The notes beneath the pieces were generated by a model. The model was not told the origin of the DNA and did not search any database. It saw nothing but the letters and a program-made list of their open reading frames with translations. DNA of 54,993 nt, from positions 1-54,993 of the forward strand of contig DASRES010000041.1 of assembly GCA_035651955.1 (NCBI GenBank), written 5' to 3'. A program made the position numbers and the translations under genes. Shown here one piece after another: positions 34,257-45,946 of this stretch; within the stretch, counting starts at the first letter, position 1; each line of letters begins with the position of its first letter. This stretch comes from Acidimicrobiia bacterium (GTDB taxonomy: Bacteria > Actinomycetota > Acidimicrobiia > IMCC26256 > JAMXLJ01).

Positions 34257-35873
34257 GTGCAGTTCAACCTCGCGGACCTGTTCGAGATCGTCGTCGACAC
34301 CGTCCCCGACCGCGAGGCGCTCGTCTGCGGTGACCGCCGGCTGACGTACCGCGAGCTCGAGGCGCGCGTGAACCGGCTGGCGCACCATCTCGCCGCGTCG
34401 GGCGTCGGCGCCGGCGATCACGTCGCGCTGTACCTCTACAACGGCACCGAGTACCTCGAGGCGATGCTCGCCGCGTACAAGGTGCGAGCCGTCCCCATCA
34501 ACGTCAACTACCGGTACGTCGAGGAGGAGCTCCGTTACCTGCTCGACGACTGCGACGCCGTCGCGGTCGTGTTCCACTGCGAGTTCGCGCCGAAGCTCGT
34601 CGCGATCCGCGAACAGCTCCCGAACCTCCGCGCGTTCGTCGCGGTCGACGACGGCAGCGACACGCACGACGCCGCGCGCACGCTCGGTGCCACCGACTAC
34701 GAGGATGCGCTCGCGCACGCGTCACCCGCGCGCGACTTCGCACCTCGCTCGGCCGACGACCTCTACATCCTCTACACCGGCGGCACGACGGGGATGCCCA
34801 AGGGCGTGATGTGGCGCCACGAGGACATCTTCTTCGGCGCCTTCGGCGGCGGCGGGATCGGCAACGAGGTGTCGACGCCGGAGGAGCTCGCCGACCGCGC
34901 CCGCGACGCGCGCATCACCCGTTGTCTCCCCGCGTGCCCGTTCATGCACGGGACCGCGCACTGGATGGCGTTCTCCACGCTGTACACGGGCGGCGCGGTG
35001 GTGATCTCGCCCGAGCACCGGCTCGATCCGGTCAGGCTGTGGGAGCTCGTCGCGCGTGAGCGCGTGAACTTTCTCGTCATCGTGGGCGACGCGTTCGCGC
35101 GGCCGCTCGCCGAGGCGCTCGACCGGCTACCACCCGGCGTGGACGTGTCGGGTTGCTCCGTCATCCTCAGTGGAGGTGCGATCCTGTCGCCGTCCGTCAA
35201 GCGCGCGCTGGCGGAGAAGCTGCCCGGTTCGCTGATCGTCGACGGGTACGGATCGTCGGAGGCGGGTGGGCAGGGCCAGTCCGTCACCGTCGCCGGCGCG
35301 GACGTGAGCACGCAGCCGCGCTTCATGGTGAACGACGAGACCACCGTTCTCGACGACGATCTCCGTCCCGCGGCGCCCGGCGTCGTCGGGAAGCTGGCGC
35401 GCCGCGGTCGCATCCCGCTCGGCTACTACCGCGATCCCGAGAAGTCCGCGGCGACGTTCCCGGTCGTCGACGGCGTGCGCTGGTCGGTCCCCGGTGACCA
35501 CGCGCGCATCGAGCCCGACGGGTCGATCACGCTGCTCGGCCGCGGGTCGGTGTCGATCAACACCGGCGGCGAGAAGGTCTACCCCGAGGAGGTCGAGGCC
35601 GCGCTCAAGGGGCACGCGGCGGTGTTCGACGCCGTCGTGGTCGGGGTGCCGGACGAGCGCTGGGGCGAGCGAGTTGTGGCGCTCGTGCAACCCCGACCCG
35701 GTCGTGAACCGACGTTCGACGAGCTCGACGCGCACGTCCGCCGCCACGTCGCGGGCTACAAGGTGCCGCGTCAGGTTCTGCTCGTGGACGCGATCGTCCG
35801 GTCACCGTCGGGCAAGCCCGACTACCGCTGGGGCAAGCAGACCGCGAAGGAGCGTCTCGGCGTCGGCGCGTGA
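34257..35873 (+). CDS. acyl-CoA synthetase / AMP-dependent ligase
   Basis: A 538-residue adenylate-forming enzyme that activates a carboxylic acid to acyl-AMP and then acyl-CoA. Motifs: the P-loop 'YTGGTTGMPKGV', 'DGYGSSEAGGQ' (acid-binding/A5), 'DHARIEPDGSI', 'GRGSVSINTGGEKVYPEEVE' (A8 hinge) and the C-terminal catalytic Lys in 'SPSGKPDYRWGK'. A chain-length or substrate class cannot be told; FadD-like long or medium chain is plausible. GTG 34257 is the first in-frame start after the leader cassettes, with GGAG ten bases upstream. Confidence 0.9.
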   Translation: MQFNLADLFEIVVDTVPDREALVCGDRRLTYRELEARVNRLAHHLAASGVGAGDHVALYLYNGTEYLEAMLAAYKVRAVPINVNYRYVEEELRYLLDDCDAVAVVFHCEFAPKLVAIREQLPNLRAFVAVDDGSDTHDAARTLGATDYEDALAHASPARDFAPRSADDLYILYTGGTTGMPKGVMWRHEDIFFGAFGGGGIGNEVSTPEELADRARDARITRCLPACPFMHGTAHWMAFSTLYTGGAVVISPEHRLDPVRLWELVARERVNFLVIVGDAFARPLAEALDRLPPGVDVSGCSVILSGGAILSPSVKRALAEKLPGSLIVDGYGSSEAGGQGQSVTVAGADVSTQPRFMVNDETTVLDDDLRPAAPGVVGKLARRGRIPLGYYRDPEKSAATFPVVDGVRWSVPGDHARIEPDGSITLLGRGSVSINTGGEKVYPEEVEAALKGHAAVFDAVVVGVPDERWGERVVALVQPRPGREPTFDELDAHVRRHVAGYKVPRQVLLVDAIVRSPSGKPDYRWGKQTAKERLGVGA

Positions 35874-35882
35874 CCGCCCGGG

Positions 35883-35888
35883 TACCGT
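35883..35888 (+). promoter_or_regulatory. candidate -10 element for the DUF255 gene
   Basis: TACCGT fits TAnnnT and ends six bases before ATG 35895, with no ribosome binding site between; a leaderless start is suggested. It lies 9 bases after the previous stop. Confidence 0.35.
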
Positions 35889-35894
35889 CGAACC

Positions 35895-37970
35895 ATGAAC
35901 CGGCTCGCGCAGGAGTCCAGCCCGTACCTCCGCCAGCACGCCGACAACCCGGTCGACTGGTTCCCGTGGGGCGCCGACGCGTTCAGCGAGGCGCGCCGGC
36001 GCGATGTCCCGGTGCTGCTGTCGGTCGGGTACTCGTCGTGTCACTGGTGTCACGTCATGGCCCACGAGTCGTTCGAGGACCCCGAGATCGCGCGCGTGAT
36101 GAACGACCGGTTCGTGAGCGTGAAGGTCGACCGCGAGGAACGGCCCGACGTCGACGGGATCTACATGCAGGCCGTCCAGGCGATGAGCGGCCGGGGCGGC
36201 TGGCCGATGACCGTGATCCTCACACCCGACGGCCTCCCGTTCTTCGCGGGCACGTACTTCCCGCCCGAGGATCGTCACGGCATGCCCGGGTTCCCGCGCG
36301 TGCTCGCCGCGATCGACGGCGCATGGCGCACCCGACGCGCCGAGCTCCTCGACCAGGCGGGCAAGGTGCACGACGTGATCGCGGCGGAGGCGTCGTTCCG
36401 CGCGCCGGCGGGCGAGGAGCCGGCCGACCTTTCCCGTGACGCGATCCGTCTCGCTGTCGCGAACGCGCGCGACCAGTTCGACGCGCGCTTCGGCGGCTTC
36501 GGTCCCGCGCCGAAGTTTCCGCCGTCCGGGACGATCGAGCTGCTGCTGCGTGCGTACCTGCGCGACCGCGACGACCACACGATCGCGATGGCCGCGACGA
36601 CACTCGACCACATGGCCGCGGGCGGCATGTACGACCAGATCGGCGGCGGGTTCCACCGCTACTCGGTCGACGCGCACTGGCTCGTGCCCCACTTCGAGAA
36701 GATGCTCTACGACCAGGCGCTGCTCACGCGCGCGTACCTGCACGCGTTCCTCGTGACGGGCCGCGCGCGCTACCGCCGGGTCGTGGAGGAGACGATCACG
36801 TACGTCCTGCGCGACCTCCACCATCCCGACGGCGGGTTCTTCAGCGCCGAGGACGCCGACTCCGAGGGCCACGAGGGTCGCTACTACGTCTGGTCGCTCG
36901 ACGAGCTGGAGCGGGTGTGCGGCGCCGACGCGCCAGAGGCGGTCCGCTACTACGGCGTCACCGCGGGCGGGAACTTCGAGGGCAGCAACATCCTCCACGT
37001 CGTCGATCCGGGCGAGGACCGACCGGCCGCGGTGCAGCGCGCGCGGCACGCGCTGTTCGCGGCGCGCGCGCCCCGCGTGCGGCCCGGGCTCGACGACAAG
37101 GTGCTGCTCGGCTGGAACGCGCTGTTCCTGCGGTCGCTGACGGAAGCCGCGAGCGCGCTCGACCGCGACGACTGGCTCCATGCGGCACGGGCCAACGCGC
37201 GGTTCCTGCTGCGCGAGCTGCGGCGTGACGACGGCCGGTTCCTGCGGTCGTGGCAGGCGACCGTCGGCGCTCGCGACGGGTGGGGCGCGACGGGACGCGC
37301 CCGCCATCTCGCGTACGCCGAGGACTACGCCGCGCTGCTCGCCGCGCTCGTGACCCTCGCCGAGCGTGACGAGATCGGCTGGCTCGAACCGGCGTTCGAG
37401 GTTGCCGACGGCCTGCTGCACCTGTTCCTGGACCGTGACGCAGGCGGGTTCTTCACGACCGGGACCGACGCCGAGACGTTGATCGTCCGCCCGAAGGACC
37501 TGTTCGACGGCGCGACGCCCAGCGCCACCTCGCTCGCCGCCGACGCGCTGCTCCGGCTCGCCGCGCTGTCGGGCCGGACGGGCTACGACGAGCCGGCGTT
37601 CGGCGCGCTGCGCTTCCTGTCACCGCTGCTCCAGCGGCAGCCGTCGGCATGCATCTACGCGCTCGAGGCGCTCGAGCGCGCGACGAGCGCGCCGATCGAG
37701 GTCGCGGTCGTCGGCGAGCCCGACGACGCGGCGACCCGCGCGCTGTGGCGCGAGGTGAGCGGCCGATTCCTCCCCGACAGCGTGGTGACCGTCGCGCGCC
37801 CCCAGCGGGGCGCCTCGGACCTGAGTCCGCTGCTCGCCGACCGGTCGACGGTCGACGGACGGCCGAGCGCGTACGTGTGCGAGTACTACGCGTGCAAGCA
37901 GCCGGTCACCGACCCAGCCGGCCTGCGCGCGCAGCTCGACGACGCGCTCGCAGCGCGGGCCGGCATCTAG
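35895..37970 (+). CDS. DUF255/YyaL thioredoxin-fold protein (SSP411 family)
   Basis: A 691-residue protein. It begins '[19 protein letters not shown]' and has a thioredoxin-like domain with Cys-x-x-Cys in '[16 protein letters not shown]' (about residues 48-56) and 'DREERPD'. '[13 protein letters not shown]' and 'GTYFPPE' follow. The rest is an (alpha/alpha) barrel-like region ('[25 protein letters not shown]') as in cellobiose epimerase-like folds. The family is widespread, and its biochemical role is not settled. The length is standard. Confidence 0.9.
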   Translation: MNRLAQESSPYLRQHADNPVDWFPWGADAFSEARRRDVPVLLSVGYSSCHWCHVMAHESFEDPEIARVMNDRFVSVKVDREERPDVDGIYMQAVQAMSGRGGWPMTVILTPDGLPFFAGTYFPPEDRHGMPGFPRVLAAIDGAWRTRRAELLDQAGKVHDVIAAEASFRAPAGEEPADLSRDAIRLAVANARDQFDARFGGFGPAPKFPPSGTIELLLRAYLRDRDDHTIAMAATTLDHMAAGGMYDQIGGGFHRYSVDAHWLVPHFEKMLYDQALLTRAYLHAFLVTGRARYRRVVEETITYVLRDLHHPDGGFFSAEDADSEGHEGRYYVWSLDELERVCGADAPEAVRYYGVTAGGNFEGSNILHVVDPGEDRPAAVQRARHALFAARAPRVRPGLDDKVLLGWNALFLRSLTEAASALDRDDWLHAARANARFLLRELRRDDGRFLRSWQATVGARDGWGATGRARHLAYAEDYAALLAALVTLAERDEIGWLEPAFEVADGLLHLFLDRDAGGFFTTGTDAETLIVRPKDLFDGATPSATSLAADALLRLAALSGRTGYDEPAFGALRFLSPLLQRQPSACIYALEALERATSAPIEVAVVGEPDDAATRALWREVSGRFLPDSVVTVARPQRGASDLSPLLADRSTVDGRPSAYVCEYYACKQPVTDPAGLRAQLDDALAARAGI

Positions 37971-37988
37971 GACGCGCCGGGCGAGCCG

Positions 37989-38654
37989 TCAGCTGCCGGA
38001 CGACAGGCCGTTGGCGAGCGCGTCCGCCAGCGCCCAGCCGAACGCGATCATCGCCTCGCCCTGGGTCGCGTCGACACCATCGAGCAGCGTCGTGGCGGCC
38101 TTGCCACCCGCCTTCACGGTGCTGGCGTCGAGGATCGGCGCGTGCTTGCCGATCGCCGCGAGCCGGAACCGGCGGTCGTCGTAGCGGCCGTCGCACCCGA
38201 AGCGGCGCGCGAGGCGCCGCCCCCAGGCCCGCTCCTCGCCGGTCGGCGAGTAGTCGAGGCGCGGCACGATGTCGGTCAACGGCGACAGCAGCGCGTACGC
38301 GGCGGGGTGGGCGACCTGCCCGGCGACGAGCACGTCCTCGTCGGGGAAGGAGATCGCGGCCCTGCGGTACAGCTCCGCGACGAGCCCCTTCAGCACGGCG
38401 TTGGCGTTGCGCGACCGGCGGACGGCTCCGAGGCCCCAGAGGATGCACGGCGTGCCGCCGACCCGTTCGAGCGAGCCGAACAGGAAGCCCTGGCGGTCGC
38501 CGTCCTCGGACGCCTGGACCACCAGCGCGAACTGCTCGACCTGCTGATCGAGGTCGCTGTCGCCCAGTGAGACGCCGACGGCGGAGAGGAGCTGGCCCAG
38601 CTCGTCGAGCTCGGCCGGCTTCAGCGAGACGGAATCACGGGATTCGACATGCAT
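37989..38654 (-). CDS. protein of unknown function, 221 residues
   Basis: The frame reads on far upstream, but codon character and context place the start at ATG 38654 ('MHVESRDSVSLKPAELDEL'). It is a soluble alpha/beta protein with 'QGFLFGSLERVGGTPCILWG' and 'VLVAGQVAHPAAYALL', which might suggest a GNAT-like fold, but I do not recognise a family. It is convergent with the DUF255 gene (18 bases apart). Confidence 0.65.
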   Translation of the reverse strand: MHVESRDSVSLKPAELDELGQLLSAVGVSLGDSDLDQQVEQFALVVQASEDGDRQGFLFGSLERVGGTPCILWGLGAVRRSRNANAVLKGLVAELYRRAAISFPDEDVLVAGQVAHPAAYALLSPLTDIVPRLDYSPTGEERAWGRRLARRFGCDGRYDDRRFRLAAIGKHAPILDASTVKAGGKAATTLLDGVDATQGEAMIAFGWALADALANGLSSGS

Positions 38655-38734
38655 CGCTCGTTCATTTTTGCCGACGCGCGCCGGAGCGAGCCAGTCGATC
38701 CCGGTCTCGCCGGCTCCGATGCGGTCCCCGGGCG

Positions 38735-39112
38735 TCAGGCGGGACGGGCCCGGGTGAGGTCCCAGTAGGCCCGCATCGACGTGATCCGGCCGTCGTCGTC
38801 CACTCGGAAGACGTCCACGGCGTCGAGGACGGTCGTCGCTCCGCCGCTGGTCGCGAGGATCTCGAAGACCATGACCGCCTCGTCGGCGCACACGATCACG
38901 TCCTCGGGGACCAGCTCGAGCCGATCCGCCAGGGCGTGGACCGAGTCCCAGAACCCGCCGCGGGCGTCGATCCCCTCGTGGGGCGGCGTCCCGACCGGGT
39001 CGACGACGACGCCGTCGTCGCTGAACGCGCTGAGGAACGCCTGGCGGTCGTCGCGGTTGTAGGCGTCCACGTACGCGTCGACGGCGGCGCGGACCTGCTC
39101 GGGCGTCGGCAC
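38735..39112 (-). CDS. SnoaL-like / NTF2-fold protein
   Basis: A 125-residue small cone-shaped-fold protein. 'VDAYVDAYNRDDRQAFLSAFSDDGVVVDPVG' is typical of the SnoaL/ketosteroid isomerase-like group, as is the final 'GRITSMRAYWD'. Members bind small hydrophobic ligands or act as isomerases and hydrolases; the ligand here is unknown. GTG 39112 has a strong AGGAGG five bases upstream. It is divergent from the GAF/GGDEF gene. Confidence 0.8.
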   Translation of the reverse strand: MPTPEQVRAAVDAYVDAYNRDDRQAFLSAFSDDGVVVDPVGTPPHEGIDARGGFWDSVHALADRLELVPEDVIVCADEAVMVFEILATSGGATTVLDAVDVFRVDDDGRITSMRAYWDLTRARPA

Positions 39113-39205
39113 GGGTCCTCCTCGTCACGGTTCCGGCCGGTGGGGACGGGAGCGTACAAGCGGGACGGTGTTCAACTCCGGAACCGATCTGCCGACAACA
39201 CAGAC

Positions 39206-40174
39206 GTGCCAAACCTCGCCCAGCCGTCGCCGCTGCCGGGCTGGTCGCTCGCGCCCTTCGGGGACTTCGCAGACGCCTGCGAGGCCGTCTTGGCCCATCT
39301 CGACGCGACGCTGCCCCTGGACGCCTGGGTCGTCGCGCGCGTCGACGGCGACGAGGCCGTGGTGCTCGCGAGTGCGGGAGCCTCCGTACGTGCGCGTCCG
39401 GGCGACACGTTCTCGTGGACCGCGTCGATCTCGGCGCGCATGCTCGCCGAGCGCGGACCGCGCGTCGCCGCCCCGCTCGCCGACGTCGAGTCGTACCGGG
39501 ACGCACCCGCCGCGCGGGAACACGGCATCACCGCGTACGCGGGCGCGCCCCTCTGCCGTGCCGACGGGACACTGTTCGGGATCGTCGCGGGTGTCGGCAC
39601 GCGGCCCGCTGACGTCGCGGTCACCGAGACGACCGCGCTGATCGAGCTCCTCGCCCGCCTGCTCGGCACGCACCTCGCAGCGGAGCTGCGCGAATCCGAC
39701 GCGGCGCGCACGGTCGCGCGCGCGGACGCCGCCGACATGCACGACGGCGTGACAGGCGTGGGCAACCGCGCGTATTGGGAGCAGGTCCTCGTCGCGGAGG
39801 AGAGCCGGTGCCGTCGTTACGGTGACCGCGCCGCGATCGCAGTCGTCGAGCTCGCCGGATACGAGGTCATCCGCGGGATCGAGGGCGACGACGCCGCACA
39901 GGTGCTGCTGCGACGCGCGGCGCGCGTCCTGCGGACGGAGTGTCGCGAGGAGGACGTCGTCGCGCGTACCGGCGACGGCACGTTCGCAGTGCTCTCGGTC
40001 GGCGCAGACGACGCCGGCGTCGCGGCCTTCGCCGCTCGCCTCGAGCGCGAGCTGGCCGCGAACGACGCGCTCGCGTCCGTGGCGTACGCGGCGCGCGACA
40101 CGCGGACCGGTCTGCACGCCGCGTGGGAGACGGCGGTCTCGTCCGCATCCCAGGACCAGCGCCGACCCGCGTAG
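39206..40174 (+). CDS. GAF plus degenerate GGDEF protein
   Basis: A 322-residue protein. Residues ~20-165 resemble a GAF sensor ('GITAYAGAPLCRADGTLFGIVAGVG'). Residues ~175-310 resemble GGDEF ('DGVTGVGNRAYWEQVL...DRAAIAVVELAGYEVIR'). The signature loop reads 'RTGDGTFAVL' where R-x-GGDEF-x-L is expected, so the catalytic GG[D/E]EF motif is lost. It is therefore unlikely to make cyclic di-GMP and may be a nucleotide or protein binding module. GTG 39206 is chosen; no clear ribosome binding site. Confidence 0.75.
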   Translation: MPNLAQPSPLPGWSLAPFGDFADACEAVLAHLDATLPLDAWVVARVDGDEAVVLASAGASVRARPGDTFSWTASISARMLAERGPRVAAPLADVESYRDAPAAREHGITAYAGAPLCRADGTLFGIVAGVGTRPADVAVTETTALIELLARLLGTHLAAELRESDAARTVARADAADMHDGVTGVGNRAYWEQVLVAEESRCRRYGDRAAIAVVELAGYEVIRGIEGDDAAQVLLRRAARVLRTECREEDVVARTGDGTFAVLSVGADDAGVAAFAARLERELAANDALASVAYAARDTRTGLHAAWETAVSSASQDQRRPA

Positions 40175-40264
40175 CGCACACGTGATCCCGGCCCGCGCAA
40201 GCGCTACGGGCGCGTCCACCAGTGGCGCGAGCCACGGCGTGGGACATGGCACGCTGGTGCGCTC

Positions 40265-42589
40265 ATGACCCGCTCGCCCATCCGTGTGCTCGTCGCGGTC
40301 CTCGTGACCGTCGCGACCGCGCTGGTCGTGGTCCCCAACCCCGCGGGCGCGTCACCGGCGACGCCGCGCGCGGCGCGCCCCTCGCCCTCGTCGGCGACGG
40401 CGCGCTACCGCACGGACCGTGTGCTCGTGAAGTTCAAGCCCGGCGTGAGCGCCCAGCAGCAGGCGCGAAGCCTCCATGGCGCTCGAGCACGCACCGTCGC
40501 GCGCGGGAGCGATGTGCAGACGGTGTCCGTCCCGAACGGTGACGTCATGGGCGTGATTGCCCACCTGAAAGCGGACCCGAGCGTCACGCTCGCGCAACCG
40601 GACTACCTCTACCACGCAACCGAGACGATCCCGAACGATCCCTACTACGCGCAGCAATGGGGTCCCGCGAAGATCGCTGCGCCGGAATCGTGGGACGTCG
40701 CGCGCGGGTCGGCCGCGAGCAACGCGCCCGTCGTCGCCGTGATCGACAGCGGGGTCGACTACGTGCACCCCGACCTCGCCACCAACATGTGGACGAACCC
40801 CGGCGGCATCGGCTCCTGTCGCGCGGGAACGCACGGCTATGACGCGCTGGCACAAGAGGCGGGCTCCCCGTACTACGGCCTCGACCCGTGCATCCCGTTC
40901 GACGACGACGGCCACGGCACCCACGTCTCAGGGATCATCGGCGCCGCGGGCAACAACGGAACGGGGGTCTCCGGCGTCGAGTGGCAAGCGCGCATCATGG
41001 CGGTCAAGTTCCTCGACAGCTCGGGATCGGGTGACGACGTCGCCGCGATCGCCGCGATCAACTGGGTGGTCGACGCGAAGAACCACGGCGTCAACGTGCG
41101 CGTCATCAACGCGTCGTGGGGCGGCAGCGGCGACGACACCGCGCTCGACAACGCGATCCAGAGCGCGAACGCGGCCGGCATCCTCTTCGTCGCCGCCGCG
41201 GGGAACGGGGACAACTCGGGAACGCCGATCGACGTCGACACGACGCCTCAGTACCCGTGCTCCACGTCGGGAGTGCTGTGCGTCGCGTCGAGCGACCCGT
41301 ACGACGGGCTGTCGTGGTTCTCGAACTACGGCGCGAGCACGGTCGCGCTCGCCGCGCCAGGCGAGTGCATCCTGTCCACGGTCCCCACCGAGTTCCCCTT
41401 CGGCGAGAACGATCCGTACTGCGGGACGCCACCGCGCAACTACGCGTACCTCGACGGCACGTCGATGGCGACACCGTTCGTCTCGGGCACCGCGGCACTC
41501 ATCGCAGCGGCCGCGCCGAGCGCGGACGCGACGCAGCTGCGTGTCGACATGGTGAACAGCGTCGACCCGAGCAGCTCGCTGTCGTCCAAGGTCTCGAGCG
41601 GCGGCCGCCTGGATGTGTGCAAGGCGCTCGCTCAGGCTGGCGTCTTCACCCCGCCACAGAGTCTTCGTGCGACGCAGTCGAACGGCAGCGCGCTCATCGC
41701 GTGGAACGCGCCCTGCAGCGGCGCGACCGACTACGCGATCAGCCAGAGCGGGGGTGGCAGTACGACGACAGCATCGTCGACGACAACCCTTTCGTCACTG
41801 ACGACGAACGCGGCGTACACCGTGACGGTCACCGCACGGATGAGCGGCAGCCCACGTGCTTCGTCGACCGTGCTCGTCACCCCGCTGAGCGGTGGATACG
41901 AGCTCGACGGGTTTGGTGGGTTGCATCCGGTCGCGGCGAGTGGTGGGACCGCACCGCCGACAACCAGTGGCGGGCCGTACTGGCGAACGTGGAACATCGC
42001 GCGCGGCGTCGCGGTGCTCCCGAGCGGCGCGGGGGGCTACGTCCTCGACGGCTATGGCGGACTGCACCCGTTCGGTGTCGGAACACAGACCCCGCCGCCG
42101 GGCGCGCGCGTGAGTGGCTACTGGCCCGGTTGGGACATCGCGCGCGGCGTCGCGTTCCTGCCCGACGGAACGGGCGGCTACGTCGTCGACGGCTACGGCG
42201 GGCTCCACCCGTTCGCGGTCGGCAACGCGCCGATGCCGCCCAACCTGTCGACGCCGAACTACTGGCCGGGCTGGGACATCGTGCGGGGCATCGCGACGGT
42301 CCCGAGCGGCTCACTCTCGCTGACGTCCGCCGGCGGGCTGGTGCTCGACGGGTACGGCGGCATCCACGGCTTTTCCCTCGGCGGGGCAACGCCCAGCGCA
42401 TCGAACGGCCCGTACTGGAAGCCGTGGGACATCGCACGCGGCATCACGGTTTCACACGACGGGACGGGCGGATACGTGGGCGACGGCTGGGGCGGTGTGC
42501 ACCCGTTCCAGCTCACACAGCCTGCGCCGCCACTCCAGACCGGGCAGTACTGGCACGGCTGGGACATCTCGCGCGGGCTCGCGCTGTGA
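40265..42589 (+). CDS. secreted subtilase with FN3-like domain and C-terminal W/G repeats
   Basis: A 774-residue secreted protease. A signal peptide (about 1-30) ends near 'NPAGASPA'. An I9-type propeptide follows ('RVLVKFKPGVSAQQQARSL'). The S8 domain has Asp161 ('AVIDSGVDY'), His217 ('DDGHGTHVSG') and Ser400 ('GTSMATPFVSG'), with oxyanion Asn in 'AAAGNGDNSG'. After about residue 455 comes a fibronectin type III-like domain ('PQSLRATQSNGSALIAWNAP'), then five repeats (bases 41891-42586) that also occur in the protein at 46282-47166. The repeats probably bind surfaces or substrate; no known family was recognised. Confidence 0.9.
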   Translation: MTRSPIRVLVAVLVTVATALVVVPNPAGASPATPRAARPSPSSATARYRTDRVLVKFKPGVSAQQQARSLHGARARTVARGSDVQTVSVPNGDVMGVIAHLKADPSVTLAQPDYLYHATETIPNDPYYAQQWGPAKIAAPESWDVARGSAASNAPVVAVIDSGVDYVHPDLATNMWTNPGGIGSCRAGTHGYDALAQEAGSPYYGLDPCIPFDDDGHGTHVSGIIGAAGNNGTGVSGVEWQARIMAVKFLDSSGSGDDVAAIAAINWVVDAKNHGVNVRVINASWGGSGDDTALDNAIQSANAAGILFVAAAGNGDNSGTPIDVDTTPQYPCSTSGVLCVASSDPYDGLSWFSNYGASTVALAAPGECILSTVPTEFPFGENDPYCGTPPRNYAYLDGTSMATPFVSGTAALIAAAAPSADATQLRVDMVNSVDPSSSLSSKVSSGGRLDVCKALAQAGVFTPPQSLRATQSNGSALIAWNAPCSGATDYAISQSGGGSTTTASSTTTLSSLTTNAAYTVTVTARMSGSPRASSTVLVTPLSGGYELDGFGGLHPVAASGGTAPPTTSGGPYWRTWNIARGVAVLPSGAGGYVLDGYGGLHPFGVGTQTPPPGARVSGYWPGWDIARGVAFLPDGTGGYVVDGYGGLHPFAVGNAPMPPNLSTPNYWPGWDIVRGIATVPSGSLSLTSAGGLVLDGYGGIHGFSLGGATPSASNGPYWKPWDIARGITVSHDGTGGYVGDGWGGVHPFQLTQPAPPLQTGQYWHGWDISRGLAL
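41891..42586 (+). repeat. five coding W/G repeats in the subtilase C-terminus
   Basis: Units begin at 41891, 42032, 42173, 42332 and 42467 (47, 47, 53, 45 and ~40 residues). The pattern is G-G-Y-V-x-D-G-[YFW]-G-G-[LIV]-H-P-F, a variable Pro/Thr/Gly linker, then Y-W-x-x-W-[DN]-I-x-R-G-[VIL]-x-x-x-P/H-x-G. The nucleotide sequence has diverged between units, so the array is old rather than freshly duplicated. Confidence 0.85.
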
Positions 42590-42703
42590 CCTGCACTCGC
42601 CGCGGGAGCCCGCGGCTCGTCTGACGCGAGCTCCGAACGCGATTCGAAACGGCCCGGCGGGACCGCTCACCGATCGACCGGCAGAGAGTCTGCCGCCGCG
42701 CGT

Positions 42704-44688
<1,985 letters not shown>

Positions 44689-44732
44689 CCCGAGCGGACC
44701 TGTCGTCGCGAGCGCTTAGTGTTGACGATTCG

Positions 44733-45878
44733 GTGGGCGCGCGTGACCTGATTCCCGCAACCGGCGCGTGGTGCCCCGGCGACGAGCCGGGGCACCGCCG
44801 GTTCGCGACGGTGTTCGACACGCGCCCGCACGTTCTGGAAGCGGGCGGCCGGCTGTCGGACGTGACCGTCGCGTTCGAGACCTGGGGCGAGCTCGACGCG
44901 TCGCGCTCCAACGCGGTCCTCGTGCTCCACGCGCTCACCGGTGACAGCCACGCGGCCGGGTCCGTCGGGCCCGGGCACGTGCAGGAAGGCTGGTGGGACG
45001 CGGTCGTCGGGCCGGGCAAGGCGATCGACACCGAGCGGTTCTTCGTCGTGTGTCCGAACGTCCTCGGCGGATGTCAGGGGACGACCGGTCCCGCGTCGCT
45101 CGCGCCGGACGGGAAGCCGTACGCGTCGCGCTTCCCCGTCATCACGATCCGCGACCAGGTCGTCGCGGAGGCCGCGCTCGCGGACCGGCTCGGCATCGAA
45201 CGATGGAACGCGGTGGTCGGCGGCTCGATGGGCGGGATGCGCGTGCTCGAGTGGGCCGTCGCGTTCCCCGATCGTGTCGGGAGCGCGGTCGTCATCGCTT
45301 GCGGTGCCACCGCGAGCGCGGAGCAGATCGCGTTGTGCTCGTTGCAGGTCCGCGCGATCCGCAGCGACCCCCGTTACCGCGGCGGCGAGTACTACGACGC
45401 GCGACCGGGCGACGGTCCACACGCGGGGATCGCGCTCGCGCGCGGCATCGGGCAGGTGAGCTACCGCAGCGAGCTCGAGCTCGAACGGCGCTTCGGTCGC
45501 GGCCACCAGGGCGACGAGGTCCCGCTCGCGGGTGGCCGATACGCGATCGAGTCGTATCTCGAGTACCAGGGCGAGAAGCTCGCGCGCCGCTTCGACGCGA
45601 ACAGCTACGTCGTCCTGAGCGAGGCGATGAACCACCACGACGTCGGTCGCGGCCGGGGCGGGATCGCGGCCGCGCTCGCGCGCATCACGGCCGACGTGAC
45701 CGTTGCCGGCATCTCGTCGGACCGCCTCTACCCCCTCCGCCTCCAGCACGAGCTCGCCGAGCTGATACCCCGCGCGAGCAGCGTCGAGGTGGTCGAGTCG
45801 ATCTCCGGTCACGACGGGTTCCTCGTGGAGCACGAGGCCGTCGGGAAGGTGATCGCGCGGGCCTTGGCCGGCCGCTGA
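44733..45878 (+). CDS. metX: homoserine O-acetyltransferase
   Basis: A 381-residue alpha/beta hydrolase-fold acyltransferase providing O-acetylhomoserine to MetY. Nucleophile Ser165 is in 'VVGGSMGGMRVLEW', the Asp in 'ISSDRLYPLRLQHEL' and the His in 'SISGHDGFLVE'. 'LVLHALTGDSHAAG' forms the oxyanion region, and 'NVLGGCQGTTGPAS' is the family loop. GTG 44733 is the first start that fits the family N-terminus; the frame continues upstream into the metY end. Acetyl versus succinyl use cannot be read with certainty, but the pairing with metY favours acetyl. Confidence 0.94.
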   Translation: MGARDLIPATGAWCPGDEPGHRRFATVFDTRPHVLEAGGRLSDVTVAFETWGELDASRSNAVLVLHALTGDSHAAGSVGPGHVQEGWWDAVVGPGKAIDTERFFVVCPNVLGGCQGTTGPASLAPDGKPYASRFPVITIRDQVVAEAALADRLGIERWNAVVGGSMGGMRVLEWAVAFPDRVGSAVVIACGATASAEQIALCSLQVRAIRSDPRYRGGEYYDARPGDGPHAGIALARGIGQVSYRSELELERRFGRGHQGDEVPLAGGRYAIESYLEYQGEKLARRFDANSYVVLSEAMNHHDVGRGRGGIAAALARITADVTVAGISSDRLYPLRLQHELAELIPRASSVEVVESISGHDGFLVEHEAVGKVIARALAGR

Positions 45879-45946
45879 CCGGCGCGTCACCAGCCCCGGA
45901 CGAGATTTCCCCTTCGGACGGGCGCTCCGGTGCCGATACCCACTAC

